DNA from: Nitratireductor luteus
GTDB lineage: Bacteria; Pseudomonadota; Alphaproteobacteria; Rhizobiales; Rhizobiaceae
Direction of reading: 5' to 3'
NCBI RefSeq assembly: GCF_026162365.1
Contig: NZ_JAOANW010000008.1
Location: forward strand, 275,038 to 339,037
Length of the DNA: 64,000 nt
The position numbers and the translations under genes are program-made. The notes under the pieces were generated by a model. The model did not search any database, was not told the origin of the DNA, and saw only the letters and a list, made by a program, of their open reading frames with translations. Below, piece by piece: positions 1 to 9,890 of the stretch (positions are counted from its first letter, which is position 1; every line of letters begins with the position of its first letter).

Positions 1-73
1 CGCCGGCCGCCAGATGCGATGCGGTGACCACCGGGCCGATGCCATGATTTGTCTTTTGCGCCCTGTCGCTCAT
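1..73 (-). CDS. Start of an unidentified gene, cut by the window edge
   Basis: An ATG at 73 (minus strand) opens a frame that runs out of the window after 24 codons (MSDRAQKTNHGIGPVVTASH is its beginning). It starts 2 bases after the dctM stop, so it is probably the next gene of the TRAP operon. The visible part has no recognisable motif. It could be a regulator or an enzyme acting on the transported substrate; nothing in the sequence decides. Confidence 0.45.
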   Translation of the reverse strand, partial: MSDRAQKTNHGIGPVVTASHLAAG

Positions 74-75
74 CT

Positions 76-1380
76 TCACCTCGCCAGCATCGTTTGCGGC
101 AGCCACAGTGCCAGTTGCGGAAATGCCACGATCAGCCCCACCGCCACGATCATCAGACAGAAGAACGGCAGCGTCATCTGCGCGACCCTGAGGATGTTGT
201 GGCCGGTCAGTCCCTGCAGAACAAAGAGGTTGAATCCCACGGGAGGCGTAATCTGGCTCATCTCCACCACGAGCACGAGGTAGATGCCGAACCATATGAT
301 GTCGAGCCCCGCCGCCTCGATCATCGGCAGGATCACGGAGGTGGTCAAAACGACGATTGAAATACCGTCGAGAAAACAGCCGAGAACGGCGAAAAACAAC
401 GTCAGCGCCGCCAGCAGCGCAAAGGGCGAAAGCCCAAGGCTGCCGATATAGGCCGCCAGTTCGCGCGGAATGCCCGTATAGCCCATGGCCACCGTCAGCA
501 CCGCCGCCCCTGCGAGTATCAGCACGATCATGCAGGACGTGCGGGTCGCCTGTCTCAGAGCGTCGACGAAGCTTGCCCGGTTGAGCGTGCCGGTAAAGCC
601 CGACAGCGTGAGAGAGAGCATCACGCCCACCACCGCCGCCTCGGTCGGCGAAGCGAACCCGCCATAGATGGATCCGATGACACCGGCGATCAGGGCGATG
701 ATCGGAAAAAGCCGCCGTGTCTGCCACAGACGCTGAAGGTAGGGCACCCGCGCGTCCGGCTCCGGCATGCGATGGCGGTTGATCAGCGACCAGATCACCG
801 TATAGCCCATGAAGAGCGTCGCCAGCATCGCTCCCGGCACCACGCCAGCGATGAACAGCCGGGCGATCGACTGCTCGGTGGCCGCGCCATACACGATGAG
901 GATGATGGACGGAGGGATCAGCAGCCCCAGCGTACCGGAGCCAGCCAGCGTGCCGATCGCCATCTTCTCGTCATAGCCGCGTCGCCTCAGTTCCGGCAGT
1001 GACATGCGCCCGATGGTGGCCGTCGTGGCCGCCGAGGAGCCGGAAACGGCGGCGAATATGGCACAGCCGAGGATATTCACATGCAGAAGCCTGCCGGGCA
1101 TCCGCCGCATCCAAGGCGCAAGGCCGGCGAACATGTCCTCGGCCAACCGCGTGCGGAACAGGATTTCGCCCATCCAGATGAACATCGGCAGTGCCGCCAG
1201 ATCCCAGGAATTGACCGCACCCCATACCGTTGTCGCCATGACCGCGCCGGGCGGCGCGGAGACCATGAGGAAGATCGTCGCCAATCCCACCGCGGTAAGG
1301 GCCAGCGCCACCCACAGCCCCGCCGCCAGCAACAGGAGAACGAAAACGCTGAGCAGAAGGGAAGTTGTCGCCAGATCCAT
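76..1380 (-). CDS. dctM: TRAP transporter large permease (DctM family)
   Basis: Predicted 434-residue inner-membrane protein, the main ion-coupled permease subunit of a tripartite TRAP transporter. It is hydrophobic throughout, with about a dozen membrane segments, and carries family-typical stretches such as GSGTLGLLIPPSIILIVYGA and a C-terminal ITPPVGFNLFVLQG. The start at 1380 gives the family length and overlaps the dctQ stop by one base (TGATG), so the two are translationally coupled; a longer frame upstream lies inside dctQ and was rejected. The substrate is set by DctP and is unknown; the divergent oxoprolinase-like gene suggests a small cyclic amide or carboxylate (inference). Confidence 0.93.
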   Translation of the reverse strand: MDLATTSLLLSVFVLLLLAAGLWVALALTAVGLATIFLMVSAPPGAVMATTVWGAVNSWDLAALPMFIWMGEILFRTRLAEDMFAGLAPWMRRMPGRLLHVNILGCAIFAAVSGSSAATTATIGRMSLPELRRRGYDEKMAIGTLAGSGTLGLLIPPSIILIVYGAATEQSIARLFIAGVVPGAMLATLFMGYTVIWSLINRHRMPEPDARVPYLQRLWQTRRLFPIIALIAGVIGSIYGGFASPTEAAVVGVMLSLTLSGFTGTLNRASFVDALRQATRTSCMIVLILAGAAVLTVAMGYTGIPRELAAYIGSLGLSPFALLAALTLFFAVLGCFLDGISIVVLTTSVILPMIEAAGLDIIWFGIYLVLVVEMSQITPPVGFNLFVLQGLTGHNILRVAQMTLPFFCLMIVAVGLIVAFPQLALWLPQTMLAR

Positions 1381-1934
1381 CAGACCACCTCCGTCTCGTC
1401 GCCACGATCGGAAGCCAGATAGGACGGCGTTCCGCCGGTGACCGCCGCGGCGAAGTCGTCGACCAGTGAAAGCGTGAAAATAGCCGCGCCCACCGCCATC
1501 GCGCCCTGCGGTATCCATAGCGGAATGGCAATGATGCCGTAGGAGAGTTCATTGTAGCGAACGCTGTCGAGCGCCAGAAGCGCAACATACCAGGCGAACA
1601 GGCCGGCAATCGCTGTCGCCACCGCCAGCACCGCCACTTCCACAACGTGGCGCAAGCCCGTAGGCAGCGGAGCGATCGCCAGCGTCACCCTGATATGGGT
1701 GCCCGCCCGAAACGAGCCAGCGAGCGCCAGGAACGAAGCGGCCACCAGCAGGAAACCCGCGATTTCCGCCAGCGAGGGAACCAGGAATCCGTACGGCCTG
1801 TTGCCTGCCATTACCAGCAGCGTATCGAACACACGGCCCGCCACCTGGGCGAATACGAGGATAGCGGTGGCCGCAAGCGCCGTCATGGCAAGCCATTCGG
1901 ACGCGGCATAAAGGCCGTTCAGGAAAGATCGCAT
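1380..1934 (-). CDS. dctQ: TRAP transporter small permease (DctQ family)
   Basis: Predicted 184-residue membrane protein with four hydrophobic segments, the small membrane subunit that pairs with DctM. Recognised by size, by the position between dctP and dctM, and by family-like segments such as GTHIRVTLAIAPLP followed by a long hydrophobic helix and IPQGAMAVGAAIF near the end. The start MRSFLNGLYAASEW at 1934 is preferred; in-frame upstream codons would run into the dctP-dctQ gap with a low-complexity arginine-rich extension. The stop overlaps the dctM start. The gap to dctP is 103 bases and contains GCCGGC-rich inverted repeats (around 1950-2030), a common place for partial attenuation between dctP and dctQM. 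Confidence 0.88.
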   Translation of the reverse strand: MRSFLNGLYAASEWLAMTALAATAILVFAQVAGRVFDTLLVMAGNRPYGFLVPSLAEIAGFLLVAASFLALAGSFRAGTHIRVTLAIAPLPTGLRHVVEVAVLAVATAIAGLFAWYVALLALDSVRYNELSYGIIAIPLWIPQGAMAVGAAIFTLSLVDDFAAAVTGGTPSYLASDRGDETEVV

Positions 1935-2037
1935 GTCGAACCACCTTGTTGAAGCCGGCAAAGCCGCGATGAGGCGGCGCCGACGCCGCCCGATTGAACC
2001 CGGCCGATTGCCGGCCGGGTCCCGAACAAGGGTGGGG

Positions 2038-3009
2038 CTAGTTCCTGTAGGCCTCAAGAATGGCCTGACCTTCCGCGCCGGCCTTTTCCGCCCACTCCTC
2101 GGACATGGTCTCGCCGATCTCGGCAAGCCCTGCCTTGAGCTCGTCGCTGGGGCGCGCAACGATGATGCCGTTCTCCTTCAGGATCTGCGTCTTTTCCTCG
2201 GTTTCCTGCTTGGAGGCGTCCCAGCCGCGCGTTTCCGCCTCTGCCGCGGCCTTCATCACTGCATCCTGCTGCTCGGGCGCCAAGGCATCGAAGGCCTGCT
2301 GATTGACGAAAACCATGTTGCGCGGCAGCCATGCCTGTGTGTCGTAATAATGGGTCAGGAAGTCCCAAACCTGGGTATTGGCGCCGGTCGAAGGCGAGGT
2401 GATCATCGCCTCGACCCGGCCGGTGGCGAAAGCCGTCGGCAGATCCGGCACCTCAACCTGTGTCGGCAGCGCGCCGGCAAGCTGCGCCAGCCTTTCGGTC
2501 GAAGCGTTATAGGCGCGCATCTTCAGGCCCTTGAGGTCGTCGATAGAATCGACCTCCTTGTGCGTATAGAGCCCCTGCGGCGGCCACGGCACCGAAAACA
2601 GCAGCTTCAGCCCCTGCTCTTCCAGCTTCGTCGACAACGCGTCCTTTGAGGCATCATAGAGCTTCTTCGCGTCCTCATAGCTGGTCGCGAGGAACGGCAC
2701 GGAATCGATCTCGTAGATGGGATCCTCGTTGGAAAGGCGCGAAACGAGCACCTCGCCTATCGGCGCCAGGCCCTGGCGCACTGCGTTCTTGATGTCGGGA
2801 TGCTTGAAAAGCGAGCCGTTGGCGTGGACCGTGATCGCCAGCGCGCCTCCCGTCGCTTCCTTCACGTCCTCGGCGAATTCGGTGATGTTCACCGTGTGGA
2901 AGTTCGTGTCGCCATAAGGAACCGGCATGTCCCATTTCGTCTGGGAATGCGCGGATGTCGCAAAGCCGATGGCGGTGGCGAGCAGCGCGGTCTTCGCTAG
3001 ATATTTCAT
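2038..3009 (-). CDS. dctP: TRAP transporter substrate-binding protein (DctP family)
   Basis: Predicted 323-residue periplasmic binding protein. Residues 1-22 form a signal peptide (MKYLAKTALLATAIGFATSA then HS, cleavage before QTKWDMP). The mature part shows DctP features: FHTVNITEFAEDVKEATGG, the central GLKMRAYNASTERLAQLAGA with the conserved R of the carboxylate-binding region, and VQVPDLPTAFATGRVEAMITSP-like continuation. The start at 3009 is preceded by GGGAGACTAAT, an acceptable ribosome site. It is the first gene of dctPQM and diverges from the oxoprolinase-like gene. The conserved arginine implies a carboxylated ligand (known for the family); identity of the ligand is not visible. Confidence 0.92.
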   Translation of the reverse strand: MKYLAKTALLATAIGFATSAHSQTKWDMPVPYGDTNFHTVNITEFAEDVKEATGGALAITVHANGSLFKHPDIKNAVRQGLAPIGEVLVSRLSNEDPIYEIDSVPFLATSYEDAKKLYDASKDALSTKLEEQGLKLLFSVPWPPQGLYTHKEVDSIDDLKGLKMRAYNASTERLAQLAGALPTQVEVPDLPTAFATGRVEAMITSPSTGANTQVWDFLTHYYDTQAWLPRNMVFVNQQAFDALAPEQQDAVMKAAAEAETRGWDASKQETEEKTQILKENGIIVARPSDELKAGLAEIGETMSEEWAEKAGAEGQAILEAYRN

Positions 3010-3085
3010 ATTAGTCTCCCATCTTTCGTTCGGCGACGGTCGTTCCCTGTTCTCGTCGCGATGGCCAAGAGTTGCACACACGGAC

Positions 3086-3112
3086 AAAATGTCAACAAAT
3101 TATTGACGTTTT
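3086..3112. promoter_or_regulatory. 27-bp palindrome between dctP and the oxoprolinase-like gene
   Basis: Arms AAAATGTCAA (3086-3095) and TTGACGTTTT (3103-3112) pair at 9 of 10 positions around a 7-base A/T-rich centre. It lies 77 bases upstream of the dctP start and 52 bases upstream of the divergent start at 3164, where one operator could control both transcripts. The cognate regulator is not in the window. The core GTCAA-N7-TTGAC is a strong dyad by itself; assignment as an operator is inference. Confidence 0.6.
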
Positions 3113-3163
3113 ATCCAAGACATGATTTTCCTTTGATCACGATAATTCATCGGGAGCAGGTTC

Positions 3164-6100
3164 ATGAGTACGGGCAGATGGGATTTCTGGATTGATCGCG
3201 GCGGCACGTTCACGGACGTGATCGGGCGCGATCCGCAGAATGTCCTGCATGCCCGAAAGCTCCTCTCCGACAATCCCGAAGCCTATCGCGATGCCGGCAT
3301 TCAGGGAATACGCGATCTGCTCGGCCTGAACGCTGGCGATCCCGTGCCTTCCGAGCGCATCGGCGAGGTAAAAATGGGCACGACGGTGGCCACCAACGCT
3401 CTTCTGGAACGCAAGGGCGACCGCGTCCTGCTGCTCATCACCAAGGGTTTTCGCGATGCGCTGAAGATTGCCTATCAGGCCCGGCCCGACATCTTCGCCA
3501 AGGAGATCATCCTCCCCGAACAGCTCTATGAGCGCGTCATCGAGGTGCCGGAGCGCGTACGCGTCGACGGGACGGTGGACGCCGAACTCGATCTCGACGC
3601 CGTCCGGGATGACGTCGAGGCGGCGAAGGAGGAGGGCGTCGACGCCGTTGCGATCGTCTTCATGCACTCCTGGAAACATCCCGGACACGAGGTAGAAGCT
3701 GCCGAGCTTTGCCGGAAGATCGGCTTCACCCAAGTGTCGGCCAGCCACGCGACTTCGCCCCTGATCAAGCTCGTCGGCCGCGGCGACACGGCGGTGGTGG
3801 ATGCCTATCTATCGCCCATCCTCGCCCGTTATGTGCAGCGGGTGTCGGACGAACTGGGCATGAAGAAGACGGATCAAGACACCGACCACGCCGTTCAGCC
3901 CCGCCTCAAATTCATGATGTCGTCCGGCGGCCTGACCGCCGCCGACATGTTCCAGGGCAAGGACGCCATTCTTTCCGGCCCCGCCGGCGGCGTCGTCGGC
4001 ATGGTCGAGACGGCGCGGCTTGCCGGTTTTGAGAAGGTGATCGGCTTCGACATGGGCGGCACGTCCACCGACGTCGCCCATTATGAAAGCGAATATGAGC
4101 GCGCGTTCGATACGGAGGTGGCCGGCGTGCGCATCCGCGCGCCCATGATGCGTATCCACACCGTGGCCGCCGGCGGCGGCTCCATCCTGCACTACGAGGA
4201 CGGCCGGCTGAAGGTGGGTCCGGATTCGGCGGGCGCCAACCCCGGCCCCGCCTGCTACCGCCGCGGCGGGCCGTTGGCCGTGACCGACGCCAATGTCATG
4301 CTCGGCAAGCTCCAGCCCGACTTCTTCCCGGCCATCTTCGGCCCGGATCAGAACCAGTCGCTGGATGTCGAGGTCGTTCGCGCCCGCTTTGCCAAACTTG
4401 CCGCAAAGGTCGGCGACGGCCGCAGCGCGGAAGACGTGGCGGAGGGCTTCGTCACCATCGCCGTGGAGAACATGGCCAACGCCATCAAGAAGATCTCCGT
4501 GCAGCGCGGCTATGACGTCACCCGCTACCTGCTCAATTGCTTCGGCGGCGCCGGCGGCCAGCATGCTTGTCTGGTAGCCGATGCGCTCGGTATGGAATCC
4601 GTCCTCATACACCCGCTTTCCGGCCTCCTGTCGGCCTATGGCATCGGCCTTGCCACCGTGTCCGCCTCGCGTCAGAAAGCGCTGATCAAGCCGCTGGCCG
4701 AGGAAGCTGTCACGGCCATCGAAGCCCAGATTGCCGAACTCCGCGCAGAAGTCATGAAGGAGCTCTCCGAGCAGGGCATCGAGGAAAAGGCGACCGAATG
4801 GCGCGTGCGTCTCGAAGTGCGTTATGACGGCACCGACACCACGCTCTCCGTGCCTTTCGACGACAAATCCGTGGCCGCCACGAAGAAGGCTTTCGAGGCC
4901 GCGCACAAGGCGCAGTTCGGCTTCGTCTACGATGACAAGCCCATGGTGGTGGAGGCCGTCGGCGTCGAGGGCGTGGACGCCCGCGACGCCGGGCCGGAAG
5001 AGCCCGAGCTTGCGGTCAACGACAACGAGCCCGAACCGCGCGAGACCCGCCGGATGTTCTGCGATGGCAAATGGCGCGAGGCCGGCAGCTTCCGCCGCGA
5101 GGATCTGGCGCCCGGTGACCGCGTGCGCGGTCCGGCCCTGGTTATCGAGGACAATCAGACGATCGTGGTCGAGCCCGGCTGGCAGGCCGAGATCACCGCC
5201 CGCGACCACATTCTTCTGCGGCGCATCGAGAAGAAGCCGCGCCAGGCCGCACTCGGCACGGAGGCCGATCCGGTCATGCTGGAGGTATTCAACAACCTCT
5301 TCATGTCGATCGCCGAGCAGATGGGCGTGACGCTCCAGAACACCGCCTATTCGGTCAACATCAAGGAGCGGCTCGACTTCTCCTGCGCCGTCTTCGACCG
5401 CAACGGCGCACTTGTCGCCAACGCCCCGCACATGCCGGTGCATCTGGGCTCCATGGATCGCTCGGTGGAGACGATCATCCGCCTCAACGAGGGCGACATC
5501 CACCCCGGCGACGTCTTCGCGCTGAACGCGCCCTATAATGGCGGCACGCACCTGCCGGACATAACGGTCGTGACCCCCGTATTCGACGCGGAAGGCAAGC
5601 ATATCCTGTTCTACACCGCCTCGCGCGGCCACCACGCCGATGTCGGCGGCACCGCCCCCGGCTCCATGACGCCGCTCGCCACCAATGTGGATGAGGAAGG
5701 TGTGCTGTTCGACAATTTCCGCCTCGTCGAGCGCGGCCGCTTCCGCGAGAAGGAACTGCACGAACTCCTGACCGATCACCCCTACCCGGCCCGCAACCCT
5801 CACCAGAACATCGCAGACCTCAAGGCTCAGATCGCGGCCAACGAGAAAGGCGTGGCCGAACTCAGGAAGATGGTCGAGAATTTCGGTCTCGACGTGGTCG
5901 AGGCCTATATGGGCCACGTGCAGGACAATGCCGCCGAGAGCGTGCGCCGCGTGCTCCAGCGCCTGCCCGATCATTCCGAATACGAGTATCCGACCGACAC
6001 GGGCCAAATCATCAAGGTCAAGATCACGGTCGACCGGAAAAAGGGAGAGGCCACGGTCGATTTCACCGGCACCTCTCCCGTCATGAAGAACAATTTCAAT

Positions 6101-6811
6101 GCGCCCGAACCGGTCGCCCGCGCCGCCGTGCTTTACGCCTTCCGCGTCATGGTCGAGGGCTCGATTCCCATGAACGCGGGCTGCCTGCGGCCCATCAACA
6201 TCATCATCCCGGAAGACTGCATGCTGCGCCCCTCCTACCCGGCTGCGGTCGTCGCCGGCAATGTGGAGACCTCCCAGCACGTGACCAACGCGCTGTTCGG
6301 CGCCATGAAGGCGCTCGCCAACAGCCAGGGCACGATGAACAACCTCACCTTCGGCAACGCAACCTATCAGTATTACGAAACGCTGTGCTCCGGCTCGCCT
6401 GCCGGCCGCATGAACGATGGCCGCGGTTTCCACGGTACCTCCGGCGTGCATGTCCACATGACCAACTCGCGCCTCACCGACCCGGAAATCCTGGAACTGC
6501 GTTTCCCGGTGCTGCTGGAGGACTTCCATATCAGGCAAGGCTCCGGCGGCAAGGGCAAGTGGAACGCCGGCGACGGCACCAGGCGCACCCTGCGCTTCCT
6601 GGAGACCATGGAGTGCGCGATCCTGTCTTCCCACCGCACGGTGCCGCCGCGCGGCGTGGAAGGCGGCGGCGACGGGCAGCTCGGTAAGACGCAGGTGCGC
6701 CGCAAGGACGGCACGGTCGAAACGCTGAAAGGTTGCGACCAGACCGTCGTCGAAGCGGGCGAAGCCGTCATCGTCACGACGCCGACGGCGGGAGGATTTG
6801 AGCGGCTGTGA
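3164..6811 (+). CDS. Fused HyuA-HyuB hydantoinase/5-oxoprolinase family protein
   Basis: Predicted 1,215-residue cytoplasmic enzyme. The HyuA half (about residues 1-690) has the N-terminal ATPase-like motif [14 protein letters not shown] (9-22) and the second phosphate motif [14 protein letters not shown] (near 295) of the acetate-kinase-like fold. The HyuB half starts near 700 ([20 protein letters not shown]) and runs to the end. This full-length fusion is the architecture of ATP-dependent 5-oxoprolinase, which opens 5-oxo-L-proline to glutamate; related enzymes open hydantoins. The divergent TRAP operon could supply the substrate. The start follows GGGAGCAGGTTC. Single-subunit fusion argues for oxoprolinase over the split N-methylhydantoinases, but substrate cannot be read from sequence. 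Confidence 0.9.
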   Translation: MSTGRWDFWIDRGGTFTDVIGRDPQNVLHARKLLSDNPEAYRDAGIQGIRDLLGLNAGDPVPSERIGEVKMGTTVATNALLERKGDRVLLLITKGFRDALKIAYQARPDIFAKEIILPEQLYERVIEVPERVRVDGTVDAELDLDAVRDDVEAAKEEGVDAVAIVFMHSWKHPGHEVEAAELCRKIGFTQVSASHATSPLIKLVGRGDTAVVDAYLSPILARYVQRVSDELGMKKTDQDTDHAVQPRLKFMMSSGGLTAADMFQGKDAILSGPAGGVVGMVETARLAGFEKVIGFDMGGTSTDVAHYESEYERAFDTEVAGVRIRAPMMRIHTVAAGGGSILHYEDGRLKVGPDSAGANPGPACYRRGGPLAVTDANVMLGKLQPDFFPAIFGPDQNQSLDVEVVRARFAKLAAKVGDGRSAEDVAEGFVTIAVENMANAIKKISVQRGYDVTRYLLNCFGGAGGQHACLVADALGMESVLIHPLSGLLSAYGIGLATVSASRQKALIKPLAEEAVTAIEAQIAELRAEVMKELSEQGIEEKATEWRVRLEVRYDGTDTTLSVPFDDKSVAATKKAFEAAHKAQFGFVYDDKPMVVEAVGVEGVDARDAGPEEPELAVNDNEPEPRETRRMFCDGKWREAGSFRREDLAPGDRVRGPALVIEDNQTIVVEPGWQAEITARDHILLRRIEKKPRQAALGTEADPVMLEVFNNLFMSIAEQMGVTLQNTAYSVNIKERLDFSCAVFDRNGALVANAPHMPVHLGSMDRSVETIIRLNEGDIHPGDVFALNAPYNGGTHLPDITVVTPVFDAEGKHILFYTASRGHHADVGGTAPGSMTPLATNVDEEGVLFDNFRLVERGRFREKELHELLTDHPYPARNPHQNIADLKAQIAANEKGVAELRKMVENFGLDVVEAYMGHVQDNAAESVRRVLQRLPDHSEYEYPTDTGQIIKVKITVDRKKGEATVDFTGTSPVMKNNFNAPEPVARAAVLYAFRVMVEGSIPMNAGCLRPINIIIPEDCMLRPSYPAAVVAGNVETSQHVTNALFGAMKALANSQGTMNNLTFGNATYQYYETLCSGSPAGRMNDGRGFHGTSGVHVHMTNSRLTDPEILELRFPVLLEDFHIRQGSGGKGKWNAGDGTRRTLRFLETMECAILSSHRTVPPRGVEGGGDGQLGKTQVRRKDGTVETLKGCDQTVVEAGEAVIVTTPTAGGFERL

Positions 6812-6828
6812 TCGGACGCGAGAAGTCC

Positions 6829-6859
6829 GTCATCAGCTCTGAAATGCAGAGCTGATGAC
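6829..6859 (+). terminator. Perfect 12-bp hairpin after the oxoprolinase-like gene
   Basis: GTCATCAGCTCT (6829-6840) and AGAGCTGATGAC (6848-6859) pair perfectly around a 7-base loop, 18 bases after the stop. No T-run follows, so it may stop transcription inefficiently, stabilise the mRNA end, or be a target for Rho-assisted termination. Confidence 0.6.
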
Positions 6860-6980
6860 AGGCGGGGCGTTCGGTCCCGTCACCTTCTCCACATCGCCGT
6901 CACAGACCGTCACATCGCCTTCAACCGCCTGTCATGGATTTCCGCTAGCCTCTTGGAAAGCGTCCACGGGGAAATCTCCC

Positions 6981-8228
6981 ATGACTGACCTTTCCGCCGA
7001 TATCGGCCTTTCCTCCCGCCGCCGCATCGGCAGCGCCGTATATCAGAACGGCGTCCTCACGAAAGCCGGCCTGTCTGAACGGTTGTTCGCGCTGCTCTTT
7101 TCCGGCCTGGTCTATCCTCAGATATGGGAAGACCCGGATGTCGACATGGAGGCTATGGCGCTTGGCGAAGGCCACCGCGTCGTCACCATCGCCTCGGGCG
7201 GTTGCAACATGCTGGCCTATCTCACGCGAACGCCGGCAAGGATCGACGTGGTCGACCTCAACGCCGCCCATGTCGCGCTCAGCAGGCTCAAGCTCGCGGC
7301 CTTCCGCACGCTCCCCTCGCCCGCCGATCTGCTGCGCTTCTTCGGCGAGCCCGGCAACCGCTCCAATACGGAAGCCTACGACCGCTTCATCGCGCCGGCG
7401 CTCGACGCCCGGTCCCGCCGCTACTGGGAAAGGCGCGATCTTCTCGGCCGCCGGCGGATCGAGGCCTTCGGCCGCAATTTCTATCATTCCGGCCTGCTTG
7501 GCTTCTTCATCGCGGCGGGCCACCGCGTCGCCAGGCTGCACGGCGTCGATCCCGCCGGCATCATGGAGGCCGGCAGCCTGCGCGAGCAGCGCCGCTTCTT
7601 CGAGGACCGGCTGAAACCGCTTTTCGACAAGCCCTTCGTTCGCTGGGCGACATCCCGCAAGGCCTCGCTCTTCGGGCTCGGCATACCGCCCGCGCAATAT
7701 GACGCACTCATCACCTCGGGCAACGGCACCATGGCCGAAGTCCTGTGCGCCCGGCTGGAAAAGCTCGCTTGCCACTTCCCCCTGAAGAACAATTACTTCG
7801 CCTGGCAGGCCTTCGCCCGGCGCTATCCCCACGAGGGAGAGGCGATTCTGCCCGCCTATCTGCGGCGCGAGAACTTCCCCACCATTCGCGCCAATGCCGG
7901 CCGTGCGGTCGTGCACCACGCAAATCTCATCGAACTCCTGGCCACCAAGCCAGCCGGCAGCGTCGACCGCTTCGTGCTGCTCGACGCGCAGGACTGGATG
8001 AGCGACGCTCAGCTCAACGCACTCTGGTCGGAAATCACCCGCGCCGCAGCAGCTGGTGCCCGCGTGATCTTCCGCACCGCCGCCCAGCCCACGCTCCTGC
8101 CCGGCCGCGTTTCCCAAGGGCTGCTCGACCAATGGGACTACGATTTCGTGCGCTCCCGGGAATTCTCGGCCCGCGACCGCTCCGCGATCTATGGCGGCTT
8201 CCATCTTTACGTGAAGAAGAGCGCATGA
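6981..8228 (+). CDS. btaA: S-adenosylmethionine:diacylglycerol 3-amino-3-carboxypropyltransferase BtaA
   Basis: Predicted 415-residue enzyme (DUF3419 family). BtaA moves the 3-amino-3-carboxypropyl group of SAM onto diacylglycerol, the first step of DGTS betaine-lipid synthesis, which replaces phospholipids under phosphate limitation in rhizobia (established for the family). Supporting stretches are YPQIWEDPDVDMEAM near the N terminus, HRVVTIASGGCNMLAYL (SAM-binding GG loop) and VVDLNAAHVALSRLKLAA. The start MTDLSADIG at 6981 fits the family N terminus; a longer frame to 6855 adds an unrelated 42 residues. It overlaps btaB by 4 bases (ATGA), a coupled two-gene operon. I found no obvious Pho box in the upstream 120 bases. 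Confidence 0.93.
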   Translation: MTDLSADIGLSSRRRIGSAVYQNGVLTKAGLSERLFALLFSGLVYPQIWEDPDVDMEAMALGEGHRVVTIASGGCNMLAYLTRTPARIDVVDLNAAHVALSRLKLAAFRTLPSPADLLRFFGEPGNRSNTEAYDRFIAPALDARSRRYWERRDLLGRRRIEAFGRNFYHSGLLGFFIAAGHRVARLHGVDPAGIMEAGSLREQRRFFEDRLKPLFDKPFVRWATSRKASLFGLGIPPAQYDALITSGNGTMAEVLCARLEKLACHFPLKNNYFAWQAFARRYPHEGEAILPAYLRRENFPTIRANAGRAVVHHANLIELLATKPAGSVDRFVLLDAQDWMSDAQLNALWSEITRAAAAGARVIFRTAAQPTLLPGRVSQGLLDQWDYDFVRSREFSARDRSAIYGGFHLYVKKSA

Positions 8229-8887
8229 GCTTCACAGCCGAAACGGATTCCCATGCGCGCCTGATGGACGGCGTCTACCGCCATCAACGCCACATCTATG
8301 ACATCACGCGGAAATTCTACCTCCTAGGCCGCGACCGCCTGATCGCCGACCTTGCCTTGCGGAGCGGGGACACGGTGCTGGAACTGGGCTGCGGCACCGG
8401 CCGCAATCTCTCGCTCGCCGCCGCACGTTACCCGGGAGCCCGCTTCTTCGGCATCGACATATCGGGCGAAATGCTCGCGACGGCGCGCAAGCGGATGCAG
8501 CGCGAACACATCGATGGCATCGTCACCCTGGCCGAGGGGGACGCGGCCGGTTTCGACACCCAAGCCCTGTTCGGCGGCCCCCGTTTCGACCGCGTGTTCC
8601 TGTCCTACGCCGTCTCGATGATCCCGCCATGGCGCGAGGCAATTTGTGCAGGGCTCGACGCCGTCGCACCGGGCGGTATGCTCCACATCGTCGATTTCGG
8701 ACGGCAGGAGCATCTTCCATCCGCGTTCCGCTGGCTCCTGCGGCGCTGGCTTGCCGCATTCCATGTCGAGCCGCGCGACACGCTGCGCGAATTTCTTGAA
8801 TCGGAATGCGAGCGCCGCGGCGCAAGCCTCCGTTTCGAATCGCTTTTCGGCGGCTACGCCATCATGGCAAGAATCGCGGTTCCGTGA
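8225..8887 (+). CDS. btaB: Betaine-lipid N-methyltransferase BtaB
   Basis: Predicted 220-residue SAM-dependent methyltransferase that trimethylates diacylglycerylhomoserine to DGTS, the second step after BtaA. The class I motif VLELGCGTGR is at residues 51-60, followed by GARFFGIDISGEMLATARKR (motif II region) and VAPGGMLHIVDFGRQ. The N-terminal YRHQRHIYDITRKFYLLGRD is typical of BtaB. Its ATG overlaps the btaA stop. Length matches rhizobial BtaB. Confidence is high because of the pairing with btaA. Confidence 0.93.
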   Translation: MSFTAETDSHARLMDGVYRHQRHIYDITRKFYLLGRDRLIADLALRSGDTVLELGCGTGRNLSLAAARYPGARFFGIDISGEMLATARKRMQREHIDGIVTLAEGDAAGFDTQALFGGPRFDRVFLSYAVSMIPPWREAICAGLDAVAPGGMLHIVDFGRQEHLPSAFRWLLRRWLAAFHVEPRDTLREFLESECERRGASLRFESLFGGYAIMARIAVP

Positions 8888-8970
8888 CACTGGAAACGCC
8901 GCACCGCGTTTTCTAAATGTTCATCAACTATGCCTAGCCTCGTGCCGCCAACAAAGGCTAGGGGCAGCGC

Positions 8971-9846
8971 ATGGTGGAAGCCGGTCTTGCAATCAATCTC
9001 GGCCTGCCGGCCGCGCTCTGCATCATCATGCTGGGCCTGGGCCTTTCGTTGCAGCTAGACGATTTCGTCCGCATCCTGGCCAAACCCCGGCCTGTGATCG
9101 TCGGACTTGCCTGCCAGGCCGTCATCCTCCCGCTGATCTGCCTTGCCATGGTCACGGTCTCCGACCTGCCGCCGGCGGTCGCGGTCGGCATGATGCTGCT
9201 GGCGGCAAGCCCGGGCGGCACGTCCAGTTCTCTGTTCACCCATCTTGCCGGCGGAGACGTCGCCCTCACCATCACTCTGGCGGCGATCAATTCGGTTCTT
9301 GCGATGGCGACCGTGCCGATCATCGCAAACGGATCGCTGCTCCTGTTCTACGGGCGCACTGAAGCGGTAACGCTGGACCTCTTCCAGGTCCTGCAGTTCT
9401 TTCTGATCGCCATCGTCCCGGCCATGATCGGCGTGTTCATCCGCAGCCGCCATCCCGGCCTCGCCCGGCGCCTCGAGCGGCCCGTCCGACTGCTGGCTAC
9501 CTTGTTCCTGCTCGCGGTGGTGGCTTTCGCCCTTGTTAGCCACTGGGACGTCGTTCTGGAGTGGGGCCCCATCGTCGGCGGCACCGCGCTTGCCTTCAAC
9601 CTCGTCAGCCTCGCAGTCGGCTATTACGTGCCGCTCCTATTCGGGATCGAACAGCGCCAGGCGATTGCGATCGCCATGGCGATCGCAATCCATAATGCCG
9701 CGTTGGTGATCACCCTGGCGATCAGCGAGACGATGCTGAACAATTCCGAAATGGCCATTCCGCCCGCCCTGTACGGGCTGGTCGCCTACGGGACAGGAGC
9801 GCTCGCCATCTGGCTTTACAATGCGCGGCTGCGCCCGGCGGAGTAA
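8971..9846 (+). CDS. Bile acid:sodium symporter (BASS/SBF) family transporter
   Basis: Predicted 291-residue membrane protein with about nine hydrophobic segments. Recognised by the SBF-family stretches LLAASPGGTSSSLFTHLAGG and DVALTITLAAINSVLAMAT, which include the Ser/Thr/Asn-rich sodium-site region, and by a second crossover-like segment AIAIHNAALVITLAISE. BASS proteins carry organic anions or precursors with sodium; bacterial members have varied substrates. It starts 83 bases after btaB on the same strand and could share its transcript, but that does not fix a substrate. Confidence 0.85.
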   Translation: MVEAGLAINLGLPAALCIIMLGLGLSLQLDDFVRILAKPRPVIVGLACQAVILPLICLAMVTVSDLPPAVAVGMMLLAASPGGTSSSLFTHLAGGDVALTITLAAINSVLAMATVPIIANGSLLLFYGRTEAVTLDLFQVLQFFLIAIVPAMIGVFIRSRHPGLARRLERPVRLLATLFLLAVVAFALVSHWDVVLEWGPIVGGTALAFNLVSLAVGYYVPLLFGIEQRQAIAIAMAIAIHNAALVITLAISETMLNNSEMAIPPALYGLVAYGTGALAIWLYNARLRPAE

Positions 9847-9890
9847 CTGGCCCGCCATCCACCTGCAGCACCGTTGCAGAGCGCACCGCC

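Noticed and set aside
3809..6634. 941-codon open frame on the minus strand
   Set aside because: It lies fully antisense to the oxoprolinase-like gene, is rich in His/Gly/Val repeats typical of the complement of GC-rich codons, and has no domain.
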